Assembly (NCBI GenBank): GCA_002457435.1
Contig: NTLA01000012.1
Location: 1 to 56,485, forward strand
Origin: Acidimicrobiales bacterium MED-G01
GTDB lineage: Bacteria > Actinomycetota > Acidimicrobiia > Acidimicrobiales > Poriferisodalaceae
Direction: 5' to 3'
Length of the DNA: 56,485 nt
Shown: positions 26,130 through 34,700 of the stretch, piece after piece
Numbering within the stretch: position 1 is the stretch's first letter
How the letters are laid out: the number at the start of each line of letters is the position of its first letter
The notes under the pieces: model-generated
Told to the model about the DNA's origin: nothing
Database searches by the model: none
The model's input: the letters and a program-made list of their open reading frames with translations, nothing else
Made by a program: the position numbers and the translations under genes

Positions 26130-27320
26130 ATGACAGCTCTCAAAGAACTACGCGTCCTCGACATGACTCAATACGAGGCCGGTCCTTCGTGCACTCAAGC
26201 GCTCGCCTGGTTCGGTGCCGATGTAGTCAAGGTCGAACCACCCGGACGCGGTGATCCGGGCCGTGGAGGAGACATCATCCCTCAGAACTATTTCTTGCAA
26301 TGGAACAGCAACAAACGCTCCGTCGCAATCGACCTGACTCAGGAACAAGGGAGACAACTTCTGCTCGAAATGGCTCCTCACTACGATGTCTTCGTCGAAA
26401 ATTACGGCCCCGGAGTCGTTGATCGACTCAACCTCGGATATGACGTAATCCGAGAGGTAAACCCAACAATTATTTATGCCTCCGTTAAAGGCTTCGGCTC
26501 CACGGGTCCATATGCCGATCGCAAATGCTTCGACGGAGTCGCTCAAGCAATGGCCGGTGCGTTATCGATAACCGGAAAACCCGACGATGAGCCGCTCCTG
26601 CCGGGCCCCACGACCGGGGATTCAGGTACTGGGGTTCAACTCGGTATGGCAATACTCGCTGCCTACATTCAGAGACTTCAAACAGGTGACGGCCAATACG
26701 TGGAGATCGCAATGCAGGAAGCGATGACGTACTACATGCGCACGCGATTGGCTATGGCCCCTGGCTGGAATGACGAGCCCGTAACTCGAATAGGCAATGG
26801 TTCTCGAGCGGTAAACAACCTGTACCCATGCAAGGGCGGCGGTGCCAACGATTACGTGATGATCATGGCGATTACGCCAAAGATGTGGGTCAATCTCTGT
26901 TCTGCAATGGGAAAACCAGAACTTGCAGATGACCCCCGGTTCGTTCGAAACCGAGATCGACTCATGAATGATGACGCGCTACGAAACGAAATATCGACGT
27001 GGACGCAATCGCTAACAAAACACGAAGTCGCGAAGATACTCGCAGCCCAAGACGTTCCCGCCGGACCTGTGCTCGACACCAGCGAATTGTTGGACGATCC
27101 CCATTTGAAGGCACGCGGATTCGTAACCACCATCGAACATCATGACCGCGGTGAAGTACCAATCATGGGGTGGGCGCCTCGACTATCAGCGAGTTCCGTA
27201 GATCTGGTAAGGGCCCCAAACTTGGGGGAACATACCGCAGAAATTCTTCGACAAGATCTGCAATTAGATGCGGAAACGATCCATGACCTCGCTGGTAAGT
27301 CAATTATTGGAGGATCCTGA
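26130..27320 (+). CDS. CaiB/BaiF family CoA-transferase
   Basis: A 396-residue class III CoA-transferase. 'VLDMTQYEAGPSCTQALAWFGADVVKVEPPGRGDPGR' opens the chain and 'GPTTGDSGTGVQLGMAILAAYIQRLQTGDGQYVEIAMQEAM' carries the Asp expected to form the acyl-enzyme. AAAGGA lies just before the ATG. Its stop overlaps the next ATG by one base, so it is coupled to the ThuA-like gene and is the first gene of a run up to 31475. Confidence 0.93.
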   Translation: MTALKELRVLDMTQYEAGPSCTQALAWFGADVVKVEPPGRGDPGRGGDIIPQNYFLQWNSNKRSVAIDLTQEQGRQLLLEMAPHYDVFVENYGPGVVDRLNLGYDVIREVNPTIIYASVKGFGSTGPYADRKCFDGVAQAMAGALSITGKPDDEPLLPGPTTGDSGTGVQLGMAILAAYIQRLQTGDGQYVEIAMQEAMTYYMRTRLAMAPGWNDEPVTRIGNGSRAVNNLYPCKGGGANDYVMIMAITPKMWVNLCSAMGKPELADDPRFVRNRDRLMNDDALRNEISTWTQSLTKHEVAKILAAQDVPAGPVLDTSELLDDPHLKARGFVTTIEHHDRGEVPIMGWAPRLSASSVDLVRAPNLGEHTAEILRQDLQLDAETIHDLAGKSIIGGS

Positions 27321-28144
27321 TGACAAGACCTGCCGCTCCCGGTGTTCATTTGGTTGTCGGAGGGTTTCCACCTGGCTCCACCGCCGGGCATGACATGAAC
27401 TATGCCCGAATGGAAATACTTCGTTTCCTTGACGAGGTCGATCACGTGCAGCCCACTATTTCGTCAAACTTTGCTGACCTAGAAACGTGGCTTCCAACTA
27501 GTCAACTACTCATCACTTACACGTCTGGTCCATTCCCGTCCGATACCGAGCTCACCCATTTGAATTCATGGCTTGAAGGAGGAGGCCGCTGGTTAGCTCT
27601 GCATGGCACCAGCGGAGGAAAAGCCGAACCAATCGACGGTGATCGACGGAGGCGTCGTATGGTCAAAATGCCTCATCATGAGGCACTCGGAGCTTTCTTC
27701 CTTAATCACCCTCCGATTCGAAAGTTCGAAGTCGCCGTCCACGGCGACCATCCCATAGTTCGCGACATGCCGCACTCGTTCGAAACCATGGACGAGTTGT
27801 ATTTCATCGAAGTTCTCGACCCAAACGCACAAATCTTACTAAGCACTGAACTCCCTAGCGATCCCGACCCGACGTTCGGTTTCGAGGTCGATTCAGATAC
27901 CTCACTGTTAGAAGGTGGCCGCAAACGAGCGCTGGGTCTTGTGTGTGAAAGAGGAAGCGGCGCAGTTGCCTACATTGCCCTCGGTCACGCACATTCGCCA
28001 GCAACTAACGGACAGCCATATGTTGATAGTTCAGTGGCTTCGGACCAGACCACCCCGCTGACCTTTCGGGGTTCTTGGGAAACTCAAGGGTTTCGCAGCC
28101 TCCTCCGTAACGGAATCAAGTGGGGAATGTCAACTCAAGCATGA
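27320..28144 (+). CDS. ThuA-like (class I glutamine-amidotransferase-fold) protein
   Basis: A 274-residue ThuA-domain protein. 'TYTSGPFPSDTELTHLNSWLEGGGRWLALHGTSG' and 'HPIVRDMPHSFETMDELYFIEVLD' are the recurrent ThuA strands, and 'GSGAVAYIALGHAHSP' closes the fold. ThuA proteins are linked to trehalose and other sugar use and to carbohydrate catabolism of unknown chemistry. Here it is coupled to a CoA-transferase instead of sugar genes, so its usual context is missing. The 122 bases after it hold an inverted repeat. Confidence 0.82.
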   Translation: MTRPAAPGVHLVVGGFPPGSTAGHDMNYARMEILRFLDEVDHVQPTISSNFADLETWLPTSQLLITYTSGPFPSDTELTHLNSWLEGGGRWLALHGTSGGKAEPIDGDRRRRRMVKMPHHEALGAFFLNHPPIRKFEVAVHGDHPIVRDMPHSFETMDELYFIEVLDPNAQILLSTELPSDPDPTFGFEVDSDTSLLEGGRKRALGLVCERGSGAVAYIALGHAHSPATNGQPYVDSSVASDQTTPLTFRGSWETQGFRSLLRNGIKWGMSTQA

Positions 28145-28171
28145 ACACAGCGTCACGTGCGATGCTGTGTT
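28144..28171 (+). other. inverted repeat after the ThuA-like gene (possible weak terminator or attenuator)
   Basis: AACACAGC (28144-28151) pairs perfectly with GCTGTGTT (28164-28171) around a 12-base loop, directly after the stop codon. There is no U-run, so it is not a standard intrinsic terminator. It may process or stabilise the mRNA between the CoA-transferase/ThuA pair and the TPP-enzyme genes. Confidence 0.35.
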
Positions 28172-28266
28172 GGAACGAGGTCGGCCTACAGGGTCCACCA
28201 AATCAAAATCACCATTCTCTACCCGAGCCGTAAGGCCGGTTACTTGCATAAATAAGGAGACCAAGA

Positions 28267-29904
28267 ATGCTCGGACACGACGCAGTCGCCCAAGCCCTTG
28301 TCGATCATGGAGTCGATACTGTCTTCGGCGTTCTCGGAGACGGCAACCTATTCATCGGCGAAAACCTGCAACGACAACATGAGGTCAACCTCGTAGGTGC
28401 CACCCATGAAGCTAACGCTGTTTGCATGGCCGAAGGTTGGGCCAAAGCCACAGGTCGGCTGGGAGTAGCAACGGTCACCCACGGACCCGGGCTCACCAAC
28501 ACCATTACTGCCCTAGTGGAGGGGGTAAAGAACGAGACGCCCATGCTGCTAGTAGCTGGGGACACTCCAGTCGAAAATGAACAACACCTTCAAAATCTTG
28601 ACCAACACGCATTAGTCGTCGCAACGGGCGCAGGGTTTCAACCGGTTAGAAATGTCGAGACAATCGCCGAAGACGTATCAACCGCTGTGCGACGAGCCCA
28701 CGCCGAACGGCGACCAATTGTGGTGAACGTTCCATTAAACATCGAGTGGGACGAAGTTGACTATGAACCACGCCAAGCCCTCAACTCCCCACCAGTTCGT
28801 TTAGCTCCTGACCCTGACCAACTCGAATCAGCCCTCGGCATCATCGCCTCTTCCTCGCGTCCCGTCATATTGGCCGGCCGTGGCGCTGTTATGTCTGGAG
28901 CACGAGAAGTTCTCATTGAGCTCGGCGATGCGCTCGGCGCACCATTGGCAACTTCGCTATTAGGTACCGGGTTCTTTAGTGACCAACCGTTCAACCTTGG
29001 TATCCACGGAACCCTTAGCCACGAAGTCGCAGGCGAAACACTCGCAATGGCTGACTGTCTGATCGTCTTCGGAGCTTCACTCAACTTTTTCACAACCGAC
29101 TACCAGAGCTTGCTGGCAGGTAAGCGAGTTGTGCATGTGAATCTTGACCCAACTCACATCGATCGACATGCAACTGTTGCTGCGGGGGTAGTAGGCGACG
29201 CAACCGTCGTTGCTGAAGCGATGATCGCACTCTTGAAAGAAGCTGAGCATCAGCCGTCTTCTTTCCGGACGGCAGACCTCGAAAAGAAGCTTCATGAGTT
29301 CGACCTCTCTGATTCATACGAAGACAAGAGCTACGACGGAGCAGTCGACCCGCGGACATTGACCAGACAACTTGATGCCGGCCTGCCTCAAGACCGACAG
29401 GTCGTCGTCGATGCAGGAAGGTTCATGCTTGACGCTCTCACGATGTCAGTACCAAATCCGCGTGATCTGGTCACCAGCCACGGATTCGGAGCTATCGGAT
29501 TAGGTATGTCCACTGCGATCGGAGCAGCGGTCGCGCACCCGACTCGCCCCACAGTGCTGTGCATCGGCGACGGCGGTTACATGATGGGTGGCCTCACCGA
29601 ACTTTCGACTGCGGTGCACCTCGGCCTTGACCTCATCGTGGTTGTCTACAATGACGGCAGTTACGGGGCCGAACATATTCAGCTCGTAACCAAAGGCATG
29701 GACCCGGCAGCGTCACTTCATGAATGGCCAGACTTCTGTGCTGTAGCTGAAAGCATGGGTTGCGACACAGTAAAAATTTCGTCTCTGGACGATATAGATG
29801 CCGCGCTTGAGGTCGTGAAGAACCGTCAACCAGGTAGGCCCGTATTAATTGAAGCTTCTACTGATCCCGACGTGGTCTCCGCCATCTACGGGCACCACAG
29901 ATGA
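28267..29904 (+). CDS. thiamine-pyrophosphate-dependent enzyme (acetolactate-synthase-like large subunit)
   Basis: A 545-residue three-domain TPP enzyme. Glu48 in 'ATHEANAVCMAEGW' is the conserved residue that activates the cofactor. Gly434-Asp-Gly begins the TPP/Mg motif, ending in 'VVVYNDGSYGAEH' about 30 residues later. It resembles acetolactate synthase and benzoylformate/oxalyl-CoA decarboxylase relatives, but no regulatory subunit lies nearby, so a catabolic decarboxylase or lyase is more likely than a valine-pathway enzyme. AAGGAG precedes the ATG. It overlaps the next gene by 4 bases (ATGA). Confidence 0.9.
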   Translation: MLGHDAVAQALVDHGVDTVFGVLGDGNLFIGENLQRQHEVNLVGATHEANAVCMAEGWAKATGRLGVATVTHGPGLTNTITALVEGVKNETPMLLVAGDTPVENEQHLQNLDQHALVVATGAGFQPVRNVETIAEDVSTAVRRAHAERRPIVVNVPLNIEWDEVDYEPRQALNSPPVRLAPDPDQLESALGIIASSSRPVILAGRGAVMSGAREVLIELGDALGAPLATSLLGTGFFSDQPFNLGIHGTLSHEVAGETLAMADCLIVFGASLNFFTTDYQSLLAGKRVVHVNLDPTHIDRHATVAAGVVGDATVVAEAMIALLKEAEHQPSSFRTADLEKKLHEFDLSDSYEDKSYDGAVDPRTLTRQLDAGLPQDRQVVVDAGRFMLDALTMSVPNPRDLVTSHGFGAIGLGMSTAIGAAVAHPTRPTVLCIGDGGYMMGGLTELSTAVHLGLDLIVVVYNDGSYGAEHIQLVTKGMDPAASLHEWPDFCAVAESMGCDTVKISSLDDIDAALEVVKNRQPGRPVLIEASTDPDVVSAIYGHHR

Positions 29905-30638
29905 GTGATACCACCATCGACTTACTGGATACTTACGTCGGAATGCCTGACACCATGCAGGGTGGCTATGTCGCCGGCCTAGCTGCCGGCGACTCCAATG
30001 GCCCCATCAGGGTGCACATCCGCAAAGCTCTGCATCCTGGGGAGTCGCTCGTTCGTAGTATCGAAAACAACGACGCGTTGATACACAGAGACGGAGAACT
30101 GGTGATGTCGGCTTCCCTAGGTCCACTCCATGTTGCTCCGCGTTCACCTATCGCGAGTGACGCCATCAACGCAGCTATGGAGCGGCCAATGGGGTGGGAG
30201 TCGCCCTACCCGAATTGCATCGGCTGTGGGCATGAGGTTGATGGTCTAGGGGTCCGAATTCGACCGCTGGGCGACGGCACCCACGTCGTTGCCGTCTGGT
30301 CGCCTGCTCCTCAATGGGCCGACCAAAACGGAATCATTCCACGAGAATTCATTTGGACTGCATTTGACTGCGTCACGGCATATGTGCTCTTCGTGGATCC
30401 ACCCAAAAAGTCTGGCGGCGGTGCAGTGACTGGCAACATCGCGGCAGAGTTCTTTGACGAAGTGCGCGTCGACGAAACATACACATTTCAGTCCTGGCGA
30501 GAACGCGACGACGACCGAAGCATCATCTGTGGCGGCGCGCTGTATGGGCCCGCTGGATTGGTTGCTGTAGCCGACCAAGAGATGATTCGAACCAAAGACT
30601 GGGGATTTGAAATCCCGTCTGAACCTCTCGCCACATAA
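29901..30638 (+). CDS. uncharacterised protein, possibly hotdog-fold thioesterase-like
   Basis: A 245-residue soluble protein. I do not recognise it firmly. The layout suggests a double hotdog fold of the thioesterase/dehydratase type: 'MQGGYVAGLAAGDSNGPIRVHIRKALHPGESL' in the first half and 'REFIWTAFDCVTAYVLFVDPP' with 'GNIAAEFFDEVRVDETYTFQSWRERDDDRSIICGGALYG' in the second. A Cys106-x-x-Cys109 pair ('NCIGCG') in the linker could bind a metal. It overlaps the TPP enzyme by 4 bases, which implies that it acts on the product of that enzyme, perhaps as an acyl-CoA thioesterase. Confidence 0.7.
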   Translation: MSDTTIDLLDTYVGMPDTMQGGYVAGLAAGDSNGPIRVHIRKALHPGESLVRSIENNDALIHRDGELVMSASLGPLHVAPRSPIASDAINAAMERPMGWESPYPNCIGCGHEVDGLGVRIRPLGDGTHVVAVWSPAPQWADQNGIIPREFIWTAFDCVTAYVLFVDPPKKSGGGAVTGNIAAEFFDEVRVDETYTFQSWRERDDDRSIICGGALYGPAGLVAVADQEMIRTKDWGFEIPSEPLAT

Positions 30639-30668
30639 GTCACTGTCAAAGCCCAAAAGGATTAAGTG

Positions 30669-31475
30669 ATGGTTGAATCAGTCGAACAACACTACGCAAA
30701 CGATGGAATTGTTGACCGAATTGTTGGAGCGTTGGCGCAATCGGGTTTCGATATGGAGAACTTGGATCCTGATGTTTTGGCTGGAGCCGACGAGTTTCAT
30801 ATCGGCGGACGCGAGGGCACCGTGCATGTTGCATCTGCCATCAACCTTGCTGCTGGAGACGAGCTACTCGATGTGGGTTGTGGAATCGGAGGAGCCGCCC
30901 GTTACCTGGCCCATACCACTGAAGCGTCTGTCACTGGGGTCGACTTAACACCCGAATTTATTGAAGCGGCAATCGAGCTGTCTGATTTGGTCGGTATGGG
31001 TGGTCAAGTCGACTTTAAAGTGGGCTCGGCGACAGATCTGCCCTTCATGGACAACATGTTCGATGCAGTAACGATGCTTCATGTCGGTATGAACATCGAA
31101 GACAAGAACCAGTTGATGCGCGAATTAACGAGGGTTTGCCGCCCTCAGGGAACAGTCGTGATCTACGACGTGACCGCCACTGGGACGGGCGATCTCCGTT
31201 ACCCAATGCCTTGGTCCTCTATCCCCGAGTTCAGCTTTCCTGAGACTGTTGGAACCTACGAGGAGGCAGCAGCAACAGCAGGTTTAGAACATCTCGAAAG
31301 CTCCGACCACTATGACCTTGCACTGAAGTTCTTTAACGAACGTCCTGCTACCCCACCGCCTGTGTCACTGGGCCACCTCATGGGTCCCCGCATGTTGGAG
31401 ATGAGAGACAACGCGGCTGACGCTGTGAACCAGAAACTAATTAGTCCTGTTCTTATGACTTTCAAGGTTTCTTGA
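30669..31475 (+). CDS. class I SAM-dependent methyltransferase
   Basis: A 268-residue methyltransferase. 'ELLDVGCGIGGAARYLA' near residues 65-81 is motif I, 'VTGVDLTPEFIEAA' the acidic loop, and 'ATDLPFMDNMFDAVTMLHVGMNI' the following motifs. It resembles the UbiE/CoQ5-like and sterol/tocopherol methyltransferase branch. The ATG at 30669 is preceded by AAGGA; a GTG directly before it is a less likely start. It is the last gene of the run that begins with the CoA-transferase at 26130. Confidence 0.9.
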   Translation: MVESVEQHYANDGIVDRIVGALAQSGFDMENLDPDVLAGADEFHIGGREGTVHVASAINLAAGDELLDVGCGIGGAARYLAHTTEASVTGVDLTPEFIEAAIELSDLVGMGGQVDFKVGSATDLPFMDNMFDAVTMLHVGMNIEDKNQLMRELTRVCRPQGTVVIYDVTATGTGDLRYPMPWSSIPEFSFPETVGTYEEAAATAGLEHLESSDHYDLALKFFNERPATPPPVSLGHLMGPRMLEMRDNAADAVNQKLISPVLMTFKVS

Positions 31476-31477
31476 GG

Positions 31478-32233
31478 TCAAAGTATTTTCTCAGTAGTAA
31501 CGCTTCTGACATCCATTTCGAAGGTAAGTCCTTCGATAGGAGGGCGAGCGATGTACCAGTGCAAGCCAGAACCAACGGCTGTTCCGATGCGCTCGACCAA
31601 CGTGTCGCCAGCCTGACCGAACCAGTCTTGGTCGCAGTACACGTCGATGACTGAACAGTCAGACCATTGAACTCCGATGGAGGACATCCGAGCTTCCATC
31701 TCTTGGCAGACTTGTTCAACCCGCATTTTCCAGGCGTCTTTCCCGTCAAGGTCTCTGGCCACGATGCTGCTGGGTTGAAGATCGCTTTGATCCATCAGGT
31801 CCCCAGCTCCGGCAACTACGAACGAGGAAGTTTGATTTTCTGATGCCTCCCTCACGTAGCTGAAGGCGTGGAGCATGGTTTCTTCTGGTGGATGATCGAC
31901 AGGGGCAACATTGGTTCTGGCAATGGGGTTGTCATCTCCGTTGAGGAGGCCCCAATTGTTGAGAAGTGACCTGTATTCGTCGTTGAACTCGATAAAGCCT
32001 TCAAAAGAGTGTGGTCGTGGACATCGAAGCTCGATAGCGCAGAGCGCTGTTCGGTCGACGCCGTCATTTTCTGTGATTGCCTGAATGCGATCGAAGCCCT
32101 CTCGCCAAGGAACCGCTTCTGCCAGCGTGACGTGAACTATCTCGCTCCCCGGGAGCGCCACTACTCCGCCCGAGTATGGGTCGATCCCTGGAACGTATGA
32201 GAATGGAGCTACTGGGCTGGGTCGCAGATTCAT
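31478..32233 (-). CDS. double-domain RidA/YjgF-like protein
   Basis: A 251-residue protein that appears to hold two RidA-like halves. The first has 'ALPGSEIVHVTLAEAVPWREGFDRIQAITENDG' and 'FEGFIEFNDEYRSLLNNWGLLNGDDNPIARTNVAP', where the Arg fits the RidA substrate-binding position. The second runs from 'SSIVARDLDGKDAWKMRVEQVCQEMEARMSSIG' to 'IARPPIEGLTFEMDVRSV'. GAGAGG stands 7 bases before the ATG. It is 2 bases from the end of the convergent methyltransferase gene. The family assignment is by pattern only. Confidence 0.65.
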   Translation of the reverse strand: MNLRPSPVAPFSYVPGIDPYSGGVVALPGSEIVHVTLAEAVPWREGFDRIQAITENDGVDRTALCAIELRCPRPHSFEGFIEFNDEYRSLLNNWGLLNGDDNPIARTNVAPVDHPPEETMLHAFSYVREASENQTSSFVVAGAGDLMDQSDLQPSSIVARDLDGKDAWKMRVEQVCQEMEARMSSIGVQWSDCSVIDVYCDQDWFGQAGDTLVERIGTAVGSGLHWYIARPPIEGLTFEMDVRSVTTEKIL

Positions 32234-32348
32234 ATGTACCTCTCATGGACTTCGGGTCATTCTTTCACCGTCATCAACAGTTGACTGCGGATTGTTGGAT
32301 TGTGATATCAGGTGCACTCAGGCGTCGGTCGCGACTACGGTCCTGCAC

Positions 32349-33038
32349 ATGGGAGAAATGGTTTCATTTGCAAGTAACGGACATGACGCTAGAGGACATC
32401 TGGCGTTACCTGAAGGTGGCTCTGGGCCAGCGGTCATGGTGATTCAAGAGTGGTGGGGTCTGAACCCACAAATGAAGGGGGTCGCCGACTATCTAGCTGA
32501 CCAAGGGTTTGTCGCCTTGGCTCCAGATCTGTATCACGGCGAATTGGCTGGTCATGACGAGATGGACAAAGCCGGGCAACTAATGACCGAGTTACCTCCA
32601 GATCGTGCAGCACGCGACATGAGCGGCGCTGTCGATTATTTGGGTAACCACGACGCATCATCTGGGTCAGGCGTCGGAGTTGTCGGATTTTGTATGGGTG
32701 GTTTGCTGAGCTTCATGATCGCAGCCAACCGCGGTGACGCCGTGAAGGCGGCCGTTCCGTTCTACGGTTTTCCTCAGGGAGATCAAGAACCGAATTGGGA
32801 AAGTCTGACTGCGGCAGTTCAAGCACACATGGCATCACCGGACGATTTTTTCCCGCCTGAAGCTGCACAAAATTTAGGTGAACGACTTAGGGAAATGGGT
32901 AAGGACGTTCAAATCACCGTTCATGATGCAGGTCACGGGTTCATGAATGAAGAGAATCCGATGGGTGCTTTCGATGAAGGTCTCGCAGCAGAGCTCTGGC
33001 CTCAGGTTATAGATTTCCTGCACTCCAAGCTCAGCTAG
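32349..33038 (+). CDS. dienelactone hydrolase family protein
   Basis: A 229-residue alpha/beta hydrolase. The triad is Cys115 in 'GFCMGG', Asp165 in 'SPDDFFPP' and His196 in 'DAGHGFMN', which is the dienelactone hydrolase pattern with a Cys nucleophile. 'VMVIQEWWGLNPQMKGVADYLADQGFVALAPDLYHG' is typical. Such enzymes open lactones in aromatic catabolism. I use the ATG at 32349; the one at 32358 is nearly as good and GGGAGAA lies just before it. It converges on the TauD gene. Confidence 0.92.
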   Translation: MGEMVSFASNGHDARGHLALPEGGSGPAVMVIQEWWGLNPQMKGVADYLADQGFVALAPDLYHGELAGHDEMDKAGQLMTELPPDRAARDMSGAVDYLGNHDASSGSGVGVVGFCMGGLLSFMIAANRGDAVKAAVPFYGFPQGDQEPNWESLTAAVQAHMASPDDFFPPEAAQNLGERLREMGKDVQITVHDAGHGFMNEENPMGAFDEGLAAELWPQVIDFLHSKLS

Positions 33039-33042
33039 TCCC

Positions 33043-33906
33043 CTATCTGACCGGGTCGACACCCGCGACCGTCACGCGACGCATGATGCGTCGGCGCGCC
33101 GAAATTTCATAAGGACGCAGCCGATGGAGAGTTGATCGGTTGTCCCATATAACTAGGTCATTCTCAGCCCAATGATGTTCATAAACGAACTCTGATTTAG
33201 TTGCTGCGACAAGCACCTCCTCGACCAGTTCACGCCCTTCGTCAAGGTCCATGCCTTCGACGTGAGAGACATGGCCCCCCATATAAAGCGACTGGCGGCC
33301 GTCTTTATGAGTACGAACCCATGGGTGACTCACCGCCGGATACTTAGCTTCTTCTTCAGGACTCATTGGATCCATGCGGCCCGGGTTATTGGCACGGCTG
33401 TAGACATAGCTGTGAATCAGGCGCTTTCCATTCACAACATATCGAAGGTCATCGGGTAGTTGTTCTAGCGCTGCATACATGTTGGCAAACTGAGTTTCGC
33501 CTCCAGCATCAGGAACTTCTACCGCATAAAGCATGGTGCACAAGCAAGGGACTTTCCTGAAGGAACTATCGGTGTGCCACCGTTCAGTACCTCTCAAAAA
33601 CACTGCTTGAGGTTCCTCGAAATCGACAACCGCTCCATCTTTTCTTACGTTCGTAAGGTCGAAAATTTCAGGATGATCAGGGTGTCGCTTATCAGGCTCA
33701 GGAAGTATTTCCAGCTCGCCGAAAGCCCTACCGAGTTCAACCAGACGTCTTGGCGAAATTTCTCCACCACGCATAAGCAACACGCCATGTTCAGTCAGTC
33801 CAGCAGCAAGTTCCTCGACAAGCTGTTGTCCAATGATTCGATCCTCATGCAACCCGTGGATGCGCGCGCCGAACTGGTTATCAAACTGTTCGAATTTCAA
33901 GGTCAT
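33043..33906 (-). CDS. TauD/TfdA-family 2-oxoglutarate dioxygenase
   Basis: A 287-residue Fe(II)/2-oxoglutarate oxygenase. His111-x-Asp113 ('RWHTDSSF') and a distal His in 'NRSTLHRLRPYEISARRRIMRR' with following arginines complete the site. The family hydroxylates taurine, 2,4-D, carnitine precursors and related acids. It overlaps the PhyH gene upstream by 4 bases (ATGA), and a HpcH/HpaI aldolase gene precedes both, so the three act in one pathway. Confidence 0.93.
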   Translation of the reverse strand: MTLKFEQFDNQFGARIHGLHEDRIIGQQLVEELAAGLTEHGVLLMRGGEISPRRLVELGRAFGELEILPEPDKRHPDHPEIFDLTNVRKDGAVVDFEEPQAVFLRGTERWHTDSSFRKVPCLCTMLYAVEVPDAGGETQFANMYAALEQLPDDLRYVVNGKRLIHSYVYSRANNPGRMDPMSPEEEAKYPAVSHPWVRTHKDGRQSLYMGGHVSHVEGMDLDEGRELVEEVLVAATKSEFVYEHHWAENDLVIWDNRSTLHRLRPYEISARRRIMRRVTVAGVDPVR

Positions 33907-34700
33907 GTCTGTCCAGCGACCTGAAATTCTTCTGAGCTAACTGGAACAATCGAAGAAAAGTCTCGGGCGGCGTAGTACTCCGGCCGCTCATATGTTTCGC
34001 CCCTGTTGTCGACCGGGCAGACATTCACGTATAACAACAGCCTTCGTAAGGGACTGATATTGACAGATGATCCGTGGACGACCGTCATATCCATGAACAG
34101 CACTGACCCTGCCGACGCGGTGATCGTCTCCAACCCGTACTGGTTGACCAACTGCGCCATTGTCTCGTCCGTGATGTCATATCGATACTTTGACACTTGT
34201 TCGAAATCAGCAGAGGTGGGGTCTAGGGAGGCAGTCGATACCAGGCCTTCTTTGTGTGAGCCGGGTACCGCTAGCAGTGGTGCATTCACTTCGGTGACGT
34301 CGTCCAAAAAGACCGCGATCATGACCCCATTGGGTTCCGGAACACCGTCGACACGGTGATAGGTCCCGAAGTCTTGATGCCATGCAACTATTGACCCGTT
34401 TGTTTGCTTCATATTGATTCGTGATTGATGAACGTAAACCTCGTTGCTTAACAAAGTTCGACTCGGGTTGATGAGGTCCTCGTGTCGGCATAGAGCCGCC
34501 AGACGTTTATCGAACAGATGCATGCCCCAGGAAACATGCGGTGAACCATCTATTTCGCGGCCAACTTCGGGACCGGGTCGTTCCAGGACTTTGAGCGCAG
34601 CGTTACTCAGAAGTTCAACTTCATGCGGCTCGAAGACATCGCCGACGACAATCCATCCGCGGTCTCGGAATTCTTGACACTGAGCTTCAGTGAGATCCAT
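33903..34700 (-). CDS. phytanoyl-CoA dioxygenase (PhyH) family protein
   Basis: A 265-residue 2-oxoglutarate oxygenase. His108-x-Asp110 ('VAWHQDFGTYHRVDGV') and His209 ('DMTVVHGSSVN') are the iron ligands, with Arg219/220 for 2-oxoglutarate. The ATG at 34700 has AGGAG nine bases before it; a TTG at 34709 is less likely. It overlaps the aldolase gene by 14 bases and the TauD gene by 4. It is shorter than and only distantly similar to the high-GC PhyH protein at 2557-3729. Confidence 0.92.
   Translation of the reverse strand: MDLTEAQCQEFRDRGWIVVGDVFEPHEVELLSNAALKVLERPGPEVGREIDGSPHVSWGMHLFDKRLAALCRHEDLINPSRTLLSNEVYVHQSRINMKQTNGSIVAWHQDFGTYHRVDGVPEPNGVMIAVFLDDVTEVNAPLLAVPGSHKEGLVSTASLDPTSADFEQVSKYRYDITDETMAQLVNQYGLETITASAGSVLFMDMTVVHGSSVNISPLRRLLLYVNVCPVDNRGETYERPEYYAARDFSSIVPVSSEEFQVAGQT

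Noticed and set aside
28267-29904. ilvB (anabolic acetolactate synthase)
   Set aside because: No ilvN or ilvC nearby and the operon neighbours are CoA-transferase and a possible thioesterase.
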